The notes under the pieces are model-generated. The model was not told the origin of the DNA. It made no database searches and saw only the letters and a list, made by a program, of their open reading frames with translations. A stretch of 64,000 nt of DNA from Aquisphaera giovannonii (GTDB taxonomy: Bacteria > Planctomycetota > Planctomycetia > Isosphaerales > Isosphaeraceae), in NCBI RefSeq assembly GCF_008087625.1, contig NZ_CP042997.1, positions 7,378,001-7,442,000 of the forward strand, read 5' to 3'. Shown here one piece after another: positions 9,156-17,200 of this stretch. The stretch's first letter is position 1; the number at the start of each line of letters is the position of its first letter. A program made the position numbers and the translations under genes.

Positions 9156-11090
9156 TCAGCGCTCCGCCGGACTTGCGATATAGGGCGTGGTCGAGCCCTC
9201 GGCTCGCTTCACCACTCTCGTCTCCCCGGCTCGCGTCTCGCGGATCAGCGTGGAGAAGGGATCGCCGTTGAAGCAGACCTCGGCGAAGTAGGCGAAGACG
9301 GACGAATCGGCGGTGACGAACATCGGCGCCAACCCGCCGGCGGTGGTCGTGTAGCTGAAACCGCCGAGCACCTCGCTGCGACCGCCGCCGCGAGTCTCCA
9401 GCAGGGTCCCGCCGCGCTCCGTCTTGTATCCGAGCATCCAGAGGTCGGACCCGTCGTTCCGTACGTGCGTCCCCTCGTTCTCGACGTTGATCTGCCTCGC
9501 CCACGTGTTGCGACGCCTGAGCGAGAGGTCGTGAGTCACGACGTCCTCCAGGAAGAGTTCCCCCCCTTCGGCCCGCCCCGTCGTCCTGATGTCGCAGTCG
9601 GACACGCTCCGGAGCACGACCGCTCGCCGCGTGTCGATTTCCAGGCCGCCATTGACGCTCGCGAGATGTTCGAGCGTGACCGTCGGCGCGTCGCCGTCGA
9701 CGATCCGAAAGTCGGGGCTCGATCTCCTCGAGTAGTCGACCTGCCCGCCCACGCCGGCCAGCCGCCGGACTTTCCCTCGAAGGATCACGGTCGACGTCAG
9801 CGCATAATGGCCCGGCAGGAAGACCGTCGAGGCCCCGGAGTCGATGGCCTTCTGGATGGCCGACGACGAGTCGGCCCCTCCGGTCGCGTCGGCGCCGAAG
9901 TCGTCCACGTTGGCCCAGCTCGCCGGGTCGTCGGAGGGGGGCTCTGGGGTTTCCTTCACGGGGAGGCGTGGCGAACGCCGGGCTGACGGGAACGGCATCG
10001 TGGGCGGCCCGGAGGAATACTCGGCGATCTCGGGACCCAGGCTGCCCGGCCTGTCCTCACCCTCGACGCGCAACGCGGCCGCCGAGTCCGGCGTCGCCAC
10101 GTCGGCGAGCGCTCTCTTGTAGCCGACGGTGGCGACGTCCCGCAGGAAGACATGGCCTCCGTTGTAATTGACCACGGCCGGGACGGACGCCGCCCGTCCA
10201 TGCCCCTTGAGGGTGGACTCGATCAGGCAGAGGAGTCCGTAGGACTTGATCGCCGCGACCGCATTGTCGCTGATCAGGCCCCGTATGCTGATCGGTTGCC
10301 CTTCATTCTCGAAGCCGACCGCGGACTGGCCGCTCAGGCGGATGTGCTCGAACGTCTGGCTATTGACGGCGTGTGCCGCTCGGATGCCCACCCGAAATCC
10401 GGCGACCTCGCAATTCCGGACGAGCAAGGGTCCGTTCATATCCCGGTGCCCGAGGTCGAGCCCCACATCTCCGCTCCCGTCGGCGGCGAGGAACCGGCAA
10501 CGCCGCACCGCCCCGGAATTGTTCGAATAAAACTGCAGCGCGGAAGCGTACGGGTTCATCCGGCCCACATCGAAGGACAGGTCTTCCACGTAGTTATGGA
10601 ACCAGTCGGCCGACCCGAACCCCCCGCAATACATGATCGCTCCCGGGGCGTCGCGGTCCGTGAAGGTTGCGTCCTTGAGCCGGAGCACGGTCGTCGCGGC
10701 CCCCTGGCCGCGGACCATCGTGTGCCCCCAGTTCTCGCGACCCTCCCAACGCTTCGGCCAGCTCAGTGTCGAGCTCACGAGATAGGTCCCGGCGGGCAGA
10801 TAGATGACGCGGTGCCGCCCGACGTTCTCGTTGAGCGCCTTCTGCAGGGCACCGGTGTCGTCGGTCTTCCCATCTCCCTTCGCCAGATACGGGGCCTGCG
10901 TGACGTCCACGACGGCCCGGCAAGGGGGATAGGGACGGGTCGTCCCCGGGCCGGAGCCTGCGCCGAGGTGCTGGGCATGGCACAGGGCCGACGTCTGGCC
11001 ACAGAGGCAGCCGACGAGCGAGACGAGCGCGAGGTAGATGCAAACCCCGGCCGCCCGGCGGCGATCGGCGTCCCGGAGGCGAAAAATCAT
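9156..11090 (-). CDS. Exported pectate-lyase-superfamily (GH28-related) beta-helix protein
   Basis: A 644-residue exported protein. ATG 11090 is preferred over starts further upstream because GGAGG lies about 6 bases before it and the next residues form a signal peptide (MIFRLRDADRRRAAG, then a hydrophobic core ending in a small-residue stretch near CHAQ). It has two copies of the pectate-lyase-3 entry motif: KGDGKTDDTGALQKALN with a PAGTYLVSSTL turn (about residues 55-100), and FGADATGGADSSSAIQKA with FLPGHYALTSTV (about 400-440). So it is a tandem beta-helix protein of the GH28-related/phage-tailspike type. Such folds bind or cleave acidic polysaccharide, but I cannot name the active site or substrate. 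Confidence 0.78.
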   Translation of the reverse strand: MIFRLRDADRRRAAGVCIYLALVSLVGCLCGQTSALCHAQHLGAGSGPGTTRPYPPCRAVVDVTQAPYLAKGDGKTDDTGALQKALNENVGRHRVIYLPAGTYLVSSTLSWPKRWEGRENWGHTMVRGQGAATTVLRLKDATFTDRDAPGAIMYCGGFGSADWFHNYVEDLSFDVGRMNPYASALQFYSNNSGAVRRCRFLAADGSGDVGLDLGHRDMNGPLLVRNCEVAGFRVGIRAAHAVNSQTFEHIRLSGQSAVGFENEGQPISIRGLISDNAVAAIKSYGLLCLIESTLKGHGRAASVPAVVNYNGGHVFLRDVATVGYKRALADVATPDSAAALRVEGEDRPGSLGPEIAEYSSGPPTMPFPSARRSPRLPVKETPEPPSDDPASWANVDDFGADATGGADSSSAIQKAIDSGASTVFLPGHYALTSTVILRGKVRRLAGVGGQVDYSRRSSPDFRIVDGDAPTVTLEHLASVNGGLEIDTRRAVVLRSVSDCDIRTTGRAEGGELFLEDVVTHDLSLRRRNTWARQINVENEGTHVRNDGSDLWMLGYKTERGGTLLETRGGGRSEVLGGFSYTTTAGGLAPMFVTADSSVFAYFAEVCFNGDPFSTLIRETRAGETRVVKRAEGSTTPYIASPAER

Positions 11091-11460
11091 CAGGACCTCC
11101 CTGCTGGAATTCGACGGTTTCCCGGAATGAAGGCCGACGGCGCTTCGGCCGATTCTATCACGATCCGTCCGCAGATCCGCCGGCGGATCGTTCGAGCGTG
11201 ACGCCCGGACTCGACGCTTCGGAGGGTCGGGACCTGCCTGGAGTTGCTCGCGAAAGTGGAGGAGGCAGAGCACGGACCGGCATTCGTATCAACGGCGGCG
11301 GGTCCCGGCGTGCTGCGTTGGACCGGAGATCGCGCGTCGGGTTGCCAGCATTGACGAGCTTCACGAGCTGGCTGTCGTAACCGCAGGGGCGGGGAGGCTC
11401 GCCGTCGGCCTTCCGACAGTCGGGGGATGACGCCGAGGCTGTCCCCCGTCGGGAGTAACC
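11091..11460. other. Intergenic region without a recognisable gene
   Basis: About 370 bases between the pectate-lyase-like gene and the end of the pseudopilin operon. It contains a perfect 16-base palindrome at 11174-11189 (GATCCGCC and its complement). No ORF here has convincing protein-like character. The promoter of the beta-helix gene probably lies in it. Confidence 0.35.
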
Positions 11461-11502
11461 CCTGCCGGCCGAGGATGTCGGCACCGCGGTCGGCCGGACA
11501 GG
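11461..11502 (-). terminator. Hairpin at the end of the pseudopilin operon
   Basis: Arm 11461-11472 pairs with 11490-11502 (one bulged base) around a 17-base loop. It begins 8 bases after the stop of the last DUF1559 gene on the minus strand. There is no T tract. It probably stabilises or ends the long minus-strand transcript. Confidence 0.45.
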
Positions 11503-11509
11503 CCCGGCT

Positions 11510-12409
11510 TCAGAAGGCGTCGTCGCTGATGAGATTGCCGTCGTTCCGGTGGCCGAGCGACCTGTAGACGTTCGGGTCGATCTTCTCGTCGAGGAAACGT
11601 ACCGAGCCGTCGCCGAAGAGGAAATTCGCCCCGCCTCCGTGCTGGCTGGAGAAGCCGCCGACGGTGTCCTCCGGCAGGGCATCGGCCTCGATCTGCTCCG
11701 CGATGGACTCGGGCGAGATCTTCCCATTGCCCGCCGCCCCCCGCAGGAGCGTCCGGTTCACGCCTCGCGACTCGTTGATCCGCGTCCCGGTATTTCGCAG
11801 GCTCGACGTGGTGCCCACGGCCCATCCCAGCGGCGATTCGCCGCCGACGATCTCGCCCACCAGGATCGTGCAGGCGGGCCCGTCGGAGAGGTCCCGGAGC
11901 GAGACGCGGCTGTTCAGGAAGAACACCCCGTGATTGTCGCGATCGATCGGGGCCTCCACGTCGTGGTGGCAGGCGGCATAATTCGTCAGAGCGGGCCAGG
12001 AATTGGAAGGGCAGAGGAAGTCGCTGAGGACGTGCGTCCTCGCGGTGTCATTGACCTCGGCGTAGACGCTCTGGCCGAAGTCGAAGGCGCGGAAATGAGC
12101 CGGCTTCTCGAGCTGGGGCAGGATCTGGACGGCCCAGCCGAAGTGGTATCCCTCGGGCATGTTGGTGATCGGCCCGTCGTCGTTGACCACGCCGGGGGGG
12201 AACACCCGATGTGACGAGGCATAGTTCGCCAGCGCGATGCCGATCTGCACCAGGTTCTTGGTGCACTGGAGCCGCCTCGCCGACTCCCGCGAGGACTGGA
12301 TCGCCGGCAGCAGGAGCGCGATGAGGACGGCGATGATGCCGATCACCGTGACCAATTCGACCAGCGTGAAGCCGGCGAGCCGCCGCGTCGAACTCCCGTT
12401 TCGTCTCAT
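11510..12409 (-). CDS. DUF1559 pseudopilin-like protein, copy 3 of 3
   Basis: A 299-residue DUF1559 protein, a family greatly expanded in planctomycetes. It starts with a prepilin-type leader (basic residues, then the G/FTLVEL cleavage site at residues 13-18) and a long hydrophobic helix continuing into SRESARRLQCTKNL. The body contains PPGVV, a conserved AACHHDVEAPID segment, LSDGPACTILVGE and the closing FGDGSVRFLDE block. It is presumably processed by prepilin peptidase and displayed at the cytoplasmic membrane or in a pseudopilus. It is the last gene of the operon, 12 bases after the previous DUF1559 gene. Confidence 0.9.
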   Translation of the reverse strand: MRRNGSSTRRLAGFTLVELVTVIGIIAVLIALLLPAIQSSRESARRLQCTKNLVQIGIALANYASSHRVFPPGVVNDDGPITNMPEGYHFGWAVQILPQLEKPAHFRAFDFGQSVYAEVNDTARTHVLSDFLCPSNSWPALTNYAACHHDVEAPIDRDNHGVFFLNSRVSLRDLSDGPACTILVGEIVGGESPLGWAVGTTSSLRNTGTRINESRGVNRTLLRGAAGNGKISPESIAEQIEADALPEDTVGGFSSQHGGGANFLFGDGSVRFLDEKIDPNVYRSLGHRNDGNLISDDAF

Positions 12410-12421
12410 CCGGAGGGCCTT

Positions 12422-13378
12422 TCAGTATGCGGATTCGTCGACGGGCTCCCCGTCCGACCGGCTTCCCAGGCGCTCGTATACGGATCGCTCGATCGTCCGC
12501 CTGAGGAACCGCACGGAACCGTCGGCGAATGCGAAGTTGGCCCCGTCCCCGAGATGGGCGCTGCTGAATCCTCCCACGAATTGGGGCGAGACACGGAGCC
12601 GTCCTTCGGTGATCGCGGCCTCCACGGACGTCGCGGACAGGTCGGACGCCCCCTGCTGTCCCTCGGGCAGCGCCCGCCCGATCGGCTGGCCGTCGAAGGC
12701 GTTCAACGGATGCCCGGTGTTCCGCAGCGAGGCGCGGGTCCCCGACGCCCAGCCGAGCGGGGACGGCGTCTGCAGCTCGCCGACGAGGAGCGTGCTGCTC
12801 AGGCCGTCCAGGATGTCGTCCAGGCGGACCCGGCTATTCAGGAACATCACGCCCCGATTGTCCTCGTCGATCGCCGCCTCGACGTCATGGTGGCATGCCG
12901 CGTAATAGCTAGGCCCCGGGGTCGAAACTGAGGGTGACGGGCCACCCTGCGGCCCCATCCAGCCCAGGGACATGCCGCGTCCGGTGCGTTCGCCGGTCGG
13001 GCAGATCAACGTCTTGATCTGCGTGAAGGCGACCGTGCTGTTCGCGGCATCGCCCGTACCCACGTCGAAGTTGAACGAATCGAAGATCCGCGACTGCTCC
13101 ATCTTCGGGAGGATCGAGGGGATCCAGCCGAGCCAGTAGCCATCCGGCGTGCTGGCCACGGGCCTCGAGTTCGACCAGCATCCGGCGGGCAGGACGTTGC
13201 GGATCGTGTGGTAGTTCTGGAGGGCGAGGGAGAGTTCCTTCAGGTTGTTCTCGCACGAGACCCGACGCGCGGCCTCGCCGGCCGAGAGCAGCACGGGGAT
13301 CAGGATCGTGAGCAGCACGCAGATGATCGAGATCACGACGAGGAGCTCGATCAGCGTGAAGGCCCTGGGACGTCGCAT
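12422..13378 (-). CDS. DUF1559 pseudopilin-like protein, copy 2 of 3
   Basis: A 318-residue DUF1559 protein with a very short leader (MRRPRA before FTLIELLVVI), the conserved hydrophobic helix and the EAARRVSCENNLKELSLALQNYH transition. Internal landmarks match its two neighbours: AACHHDVEAAIDEDN, LDGLSSTLLVGE, an AHLGDGANFAFADGSVRFL block, and a C-terminal YERLGSRSDGEPVD tail. It is distinguished by extra cysteine and Gly-rich sequence around residues 125-155. The gap to the upstream copy is 63 bases, the largest inside this operon. Confidence 0.9.
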   Translation of the reverse strand: MRRPRAFTLIELLVVISIICVLLTILIPVLLSAGEAARRVSCENNLKELSLALQNYHTIRNVLPAGCWSNSRPVASTPDGYWLGWIPSILPKMEQSRIFDSFNFDVGTGDAANSTVAFTQIKTLICPTGERTGRGMSLGWMGPQGGPSPSVSTPGPSYYAACHHDVEAAIDEDNRGVMFLNSRVRLDDILDGLSSTLLVGELQTPSPLGWASGTRASLRNTGHPLNAFDGQPIGRALPEGQQGASDLSATSVEAAITEGRLRVSPQFVGGFSSAHLGDGANFAFADGSVRFLRRTIERSVYERLGSRSDGEPVDESAY

Positions 13379-13441
13379 GGTGTTGCACCTCGGATCGCGA
13401 GGACGTCACGGCTCGGGGGCCGGCACCCGGCGGGCCGCCGC

Positions 13442-14341
13442 TCAGTAGGTGTCGGAATCCACGACCTCGCCGTCCGACCGATTCGCGAGGTGCCGGTACA
13501 CGCCGGGGGAGATGCTGGACTTGATGAAGCGGATCGAGCCGTCCCCGAAGGCGAAGTTGGAGCCGCCCGGGTGCCGGCTGCCGAAACCGCCGACGAACTC
13601 CGGCCTGCCGACCTTGGCGAGATCCTCCGCGTCGTCGGAGTCGGATGCGGGGCGCCGGGCATTGGCGCCTGAGCCGGGCGTCCTGTTGACGCTCAACCCG
13701 GTGTTCCTCAGGCTGGACCTCGTGCCGGAGGCCCAGCCCAGGTCCAGGCCATCATTCAGCTTCTCCCCCACGAAGATCGTCGAGGACGACCCGTCGCTGA
13801 TGTCCTCGTAGGCCACGCGGCTGTTCAGGAACAGGACGCCGCGGTTGTCCGCCGCGATGGGCGCCTCGACGTCGTGGTGGACGCCCGCGTAGCTCGTCAT
13901 CGCCACCCGGTTCTTGTCGCGCGAGGGCCCATTGTCCGACGGGCAGAGGAAGCTGCGGATCAGGTGCGTGCGGGAGGTGACGTTGATCGCCTCGTAGAGG
14001 TCGGCCCTGAAATTGAGGTGATTGTAGACATTCCGCTGCTCGAAGTAGGGCAGGATCTGGGCCATCCACCCGAACCCGTATCCCTTGGGCACGTCCAGGA
14101 CCGGGCCGCTCGCGGCGACGACGCCCGGCGGCAGGCATTCGTGCGCGGATTCGTAATTCTGGAGAGCCAGGCCGAGCTGCATCAGGTTGTTGACGCACTG
14201 CGCCCGCCGCGCCGCCTCGCGGGCCGACTGCACCGCCGGGAGGAGCAGCGCGATCAGGACCGCGATGATCGCGATCACGACGAGCAGCTCGATCAGGGTG
14301 AACCCGCTCCGGCGGGGCGTACGTTTCAGGCCACGGGTCAT
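13442..14341 (-). CDS. DUF1559 pseudopilin-like protein, copy 1 of 3
   Basis: A 299-residue DUF1559 protein with the most canonical prepilin start of the three (SGFTLIELLVVIAIIAVLIALLLP) followed by AVQSAREAARRAQCVNN. It carries the SYAGVHHDVEAPI segment, DGSSSTIFVGE, a SRHPGGSNFAFGDGSIRF block and the tail VYRHLANRSDGEVVDS. The start ATG overlaps the stop of the preceding small pseudopilin gene (ATGA at 14338-14341), so the DUF1559 proteins are translationally coupled to the secretion-type pseudopilins. This links them functionally to the GspF proteins upstream. Confidence 0.92.
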   Translation of the reverse strand: MTRGLKRTPRRSGFTLIELLVVIAIIAVLIALLLPAVQSAREAARRAQCVNNLMQLGLALQNYESAHECLPPGVVAASGPVLDVPKGYGFGWMAQILPYFEQRNVYNHLNFRADLYEAINVTSRTHLIRSFLCPSDNGPSRDKNRVAMTSYAGVHHDVEAPIAADNRGVLFLNSRVAYEDISDGSSSTIFVGEKLNDGLDLGWASGTRSSLRNTGLSVNRTPGSGANARRPASDSDDAEDLAKVGRPEFVGGFGSRHPGGSNFAFGDGSIRFIKSSISPGVYRHLANRSDGEVVDSDTY

Positions 14342-14805
14342 CGCGAAGCTCCTGTCTTGGGCGAGCCGGGATCGAATGAGACCTGGAGTGAAGATCGGGC
14401 CCGACGCGGGGCGTCGGGCGGATAATCGGCCTGGACCGCGATGCGGCGGAGGCTCCCCTTCGTGCCGCCGGGGCCGTCGCCGGCCGGCTCGATCGTGATC
14501 CGGACGACTGCGGCCGGCTGGTCTCGGCCGCCGGAATCCCCGGGAAGGTCGAGGTCACCTCGGGATGGCTTCCACGTCTCTCCCGCATACTTCGCGTCCG
14601 ACGCGAGTCGGGCGATCCCGCGTTCGAGCCCGGCACGGGCCAGCCATTCGGCCTGGACCTCCCGCTCGTGGGTCCGCAGGGCGTCGCGACGGACGACCCC
14701 GATCCTCAGCAGGGTGCCGGCGATCATCGTGAGCACGACGAGGCAGACGAGGACGGCGGCCGCCGTCATCCCTCGCCTGCGGGCACCTCGCGCGATGGCC
14801 CTCAT
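14338..14805 (-). CDS. Small PilX/GspK-like pseudopilin component
   Basis: A 155-residue protein with a basic start (RRRGMTAAAVLVCLVVLTMIAGTLL from residue 10), a single transmembrane helix, and the short EWLARAGLERGIARLA helix (about residues 48-63). This is typical of PilX/GspK-type minor pseudopilins, which lack the usual FTLIE motif. The rest is a compact beta-rich domain with the RITIEP strand. Its ATG overlaps the stop of the gene before it and its stop overlaps the next start (both ATGA). The role as a minor pseudopilin is inferred from helix pattern and context. Confidence 0.65.
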   Translation of the reverse strand: MRAIARGARRRGMTAAAVLVCLVVLTMIAGTLLRIGVVRRDALRTHEREVQAEWLARAGLERGIARLASDAKYAGETWKPSRGDLDLPGDSGGRDQPAAVVRITIEPAGDGPGGTKGSLRRIAVQADYPPDAPRRARSSLQVSFDPGSPKTGASR

Positions 14806-15374
14806 CGCGAGCCTCCCCCGCCGGCGGCCTGCGACGGGGCCGATGGGCCCCGGTCCTTGCCCACGAGGGCCACCACCTCGAAGGGCCGAGGCAGATTCGA
14901 CGCAACGTCCGGCGTCCTGCGGTCGATGCCGACGACCGCGAACCGGAGGCCGTCGTCCTCGCGGATCTCCAGCCGGGGCGGGATCCGCGACGGCAGGTGG
15001 AAAGACTCCCGATGCACGACGGCCCCCTTCCTGAGCTCGATCCGGACCAGCTTCGCCACGCCGGCCGCCTCGTACTCCACCCGGTGGTCCGGCTCCAGGG
15101 TCAGCCGAAGCCGGGGGCCGTGATCGCCGGCCCCTGCCTCCGGCGTCGCCGACGAGGCGAGGTGCACGTCCTCGCGGAACCGCTCGTTCAGGCGGGCGAG
15201 GGCGGCCGCACCCTCCATCTTCGCCCGGCTGTCGGCGTCGATCCTCATGAGGAACTCGAGCATCGCGGCGCAGAGGCCCAGCATCACGGCCAGTCCGGTC
15301 ATCATCACGGTCGTCTCGATGATCGTGACGCCCCGCCTCCGGCGGGAGCTCGGCCCCGTCCTGCGAATGATCAT
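14802..15374 (-). CDS. Minor pseudopilin-like protein (GspJ/PilW-like)
   Basis: A 190-residue protein. ATG 15374 is chosen over longer upstream starts because GGGAGG precedes it, it overlaps the stop of the upstream gene by ATGA, and it begins the pseudopilin leader: RRRRGVTIIETTVMMTGLAVMLGL (residues 11-34). The helix runs into LEFLMRIDADSRAKMEGAAALARLNERFREDVHLA, a layout like GspJ/PilW minor pseudopilins. The rest is beta-rich with LRLTLEPDHRVEYEA strands. It acts in the inner membrane or periplasm as part of a pseudopilus-like assembly. The exact subfamily is uncertain. Confidence 0.7.
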   Translation of the reverse strand: MIIRRTGPSSRRRRGVTIIETTVMMTGLAVMLGLCAAMLEFLMRIDADSRAKMEGAAALARLNERFREDVHLASSATPEAGAGDHGPRLRLTLEPDHRVEYEAAGVAKLVRIELRKGAVVHRESFHLPSRIPPRLEIREDDGLRFAVVGIDRRTPDVASNLPRPFEVVALVGKDRGPSAPSQAAGGGGSR

Positions 15375-15829
15375 GGCCGCTGCCTCCCGGCGAAAATCCA
15401 CGTGGAGAGCCGGACCGGGGCGTCCCACCCGCCCGAGCGGTCCCGCCAGCGGATGACCACGCTGACCCGCTTGGATTTCGGACCGCCGGCGGCGCCCTCC
15501 GCCTGGATCATCGTCTTCAGCTCGACGCCCGGCAGGACTTGCCGGGCCTGTTGCGAGAGAGCCACCTTCGCCGCGGCCTCCGCCGTCACCGCGTCGAACG
15601 GCCGGGCCGTGATCGTCTCCAGGAGGTTCGATGCCTCCTGCACGGCCCATTCGCGCCGCTCGACGCCCCGGCGTTCGCTCCCAACCCACCCCACCACCTT
15701 CACGACCAGGGCCAGCGCGATCATCAGCATGACGGCCGCCATCGCCAGCTCCGCGAGCATGAACCCCCGCCGCCGAGGGGGAGGCCCCGTCGGCCCGTGC
15801 CGTCCAGCTACTCGAGTCCGCAGGATCAT
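15371..15829 (-). CDS. Minor pseudopilin-like protein (GspI/PilV-like)
   Basis: A 152-residue protein with a 22-residue basic leader ending in RRRG, cleavage before FMLAELAMAAVMLMIALALVV, and then a helix with ERREWAVQEASNLLETITARPFD (about 57-79). The loss of the usual hydrophobic-T-x-x-E5 spacing is mild: E is at mature position 5 (FMLAE). ATG 15829 overlaps the stop of the upstream GspF gene (ATGA at 15826-15829) and its own stop overlaps the next start. GspI/PilV-like identity is inferred from size, order and leader. Confidence 0.7.
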   Translation of the reverse strand: MILRTRVAGRHGPTGPPPRRRGFMLAELAMAAVMLMIALALVVKVVGWVGSERRGVERREWAVQEASNLLETITARPFDAVTAEAAAKVALSQQARQVLPGVELKTMIQAEGAAGGPKSKRVSVVIRWRDRSGGWDAPVRLSTWIFAGRQRP

Positions 15830-17130
15830 ACCTCGGCGAGCCTCTCGATCAGGGTGACGAGGGGGATGAAGAACGCGGCGGTGATGAAGAAGACGAGCAC
15901 GCCGAGCCCCAGCACGACCGCCGGGAAGAGCGTCTGGATCACGACCTGGAGCCGGCGGGCCGTCCGCCGGTCGCCGGCGTCCGCGACCTCTCGCATGGCC
16001 CAGGCCAGGTTCCCCACGCGCGTGGCCGACTGGAGCAGCTCCGCCTCGCCCCGCCTCACGATACCGCGGCGGACCAGGGCGTCGATCCAGGGCCCCCCGT
16101 GCTGCACTTCCATCTCCGCGGCGACGAGCTTCCGCCGCATCCACCACGCGGGGTAATGGTTCGCGAGCGTCCCCATCGCCTGCTCGATCGGGGTCTTGGA
16201 CCCCACCGAGAGCGAGAGAGCGCGGAGGATGAGGGCCGCGTGGCGCCGTCGGAGCAGGCGGTCGAAGAACGGGACGTCGTAATCGAACCAGCCGGAGAAG
16301 GAATAGGGCAGGTAGAGCAGCAGGAGGATGTTGAGCAGCAAGAGCGGCGAGAGAAGGTAGAAGTACTCGATGATCAGATGCGACACGCCGATGACGAACA
16401 ACGTGATGCCCGGGAGCGGGACGCCGAAGTCCTTGAAGATCACCTCCATCCTGGGGACGATGTAGTAGAGGATGAATCCCGTGATCGTCTCGATGACGAG
16501 CAGCATCGCGAGGAAGTAGGTGAGCCGGGCCACGACGCCGACCCAGGCGGGCATCTGGGAGGCCCTCGCGCTCGCGGCCATCCGCAGGGCTTCCGGGACC
16601 CGTCCGGTTTGCTGGCCGACGTACGCGAGCAGGACGGCATCCTTCGAGACGAGTCCCGGGGAGGCTTCGAGGGCTTCCGGCAACGACCGGCCGCCGTGGA
16701 GGCTCGCGGCCAGGTCCAGGATCCGCCTCCGCCCGATGCCCGAGTACTGATCGGCCAGCGCGGCGATCGTCAGCGGCATGGGCATGCCCCGCTCGGCGGC
16801 GACGGCCATGATCGACAGCAGGGCATCCTGCCGGCTCAGGCGTTTCCCCGACGCCACGACGCCCATCGCGATGGCGCCCGCGATCAGCGACAGGAAGCCG
16901 CCGAAGATCACGAGGGGTAAGGCCCGGAACCCGATCGCCAGGGCGAGGGCCAGGGCGACCGCCACCAGGGCGACCAGCCCCATCATCTGCCAGATCCGCA
17001 TCGAAGGGGGAGGCGACGGGAGTAGATCGAGCTCCTCGTCGAGTTGCTCCGCCGCCGGCTTGTCCTGCCGGCGCGGGGCGGGGACGCCTTGCGGCTCCTC
17101 CCCCTCGTCCACCTCCCACACGTCGCTCAT
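15826..17130 (-). CDS. GspF-like inner-membrane platform protein, copy 3
   Basis: A 434-residue type II secretion/type IV pilus GspF-domain protein. It has an acidic N-terminal extension (about 45 residues), an added pair of hydrophobic segments at about residues 47-95, then two GspF repeats: a cytoplasmic helix bundle around LHGGRSLPEALEA, membrane segments with YYIVPRMEVIFKDFGVPLP, a second bundle with LVRRGIVRRGEAELLQ, and a closing membrane helix. ATG 17130 is preferred over GTG 17157 because a GGGGGA site precedes it. Platform proteins transmit motion from a GspE-type ATPase to the pseudopilus; no such ATPase gene is in this window. The extra N-terminal membrane pair sets it apart from the two copies upstream. 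Confidence 0.85.
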   Translation of the reverse strand: MSDVWEVDEGEEPQGVPAPRRQDKPAAEQLDEELDLLPSPPPSMRIWQMMGLVALVAVALALALAIGFRALPLVIFGGFLSLIAGAIAMGVVASGKRLSRQDALLSIMAVAAERGMPMPLTIAALADQYSGIGRRRILDLAASLHGGRSLPEALEASPGLVSKDAVLLAYVGQQTGRVPEALRMAASARASQMPAWVGVVARLTYFLAMLLVIETITGFILYYIVPRMEVIFKDFGVPLPGITLFVIGVSHLIIEYFYLLSPLLLLNILLLLYLPYSFSGWFDYDVPFFDRLLRRRHAALILRALSLSVGSKTPIEQAMGTLANHYPAWWMRRKLVAAEMEVQHGGPWIDALVRRGIVRRGEAELLQSATRVGNLAWAMREVADAGDRRTARRLQVVIQTLFPAVVLGLGVLVFFITAAFFIPLVTLIERLAEV

Positions 17131-17200
17131 CGGCCATCCCCCGGGCTCATCGTACACCGACCCGACCGTCGGGCCGGCCTCGCACTCCTCGCCTCGGCCG

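Noticed and set aside
11174-11189. Perfect 16-base palindrome GATCCGCCGGCGGATC
   Set aside because: In DNA this rich in GC such a palindrome can occur by chance, and it is not placed clearly relative to a promoter; noted under the intergenic entry only.
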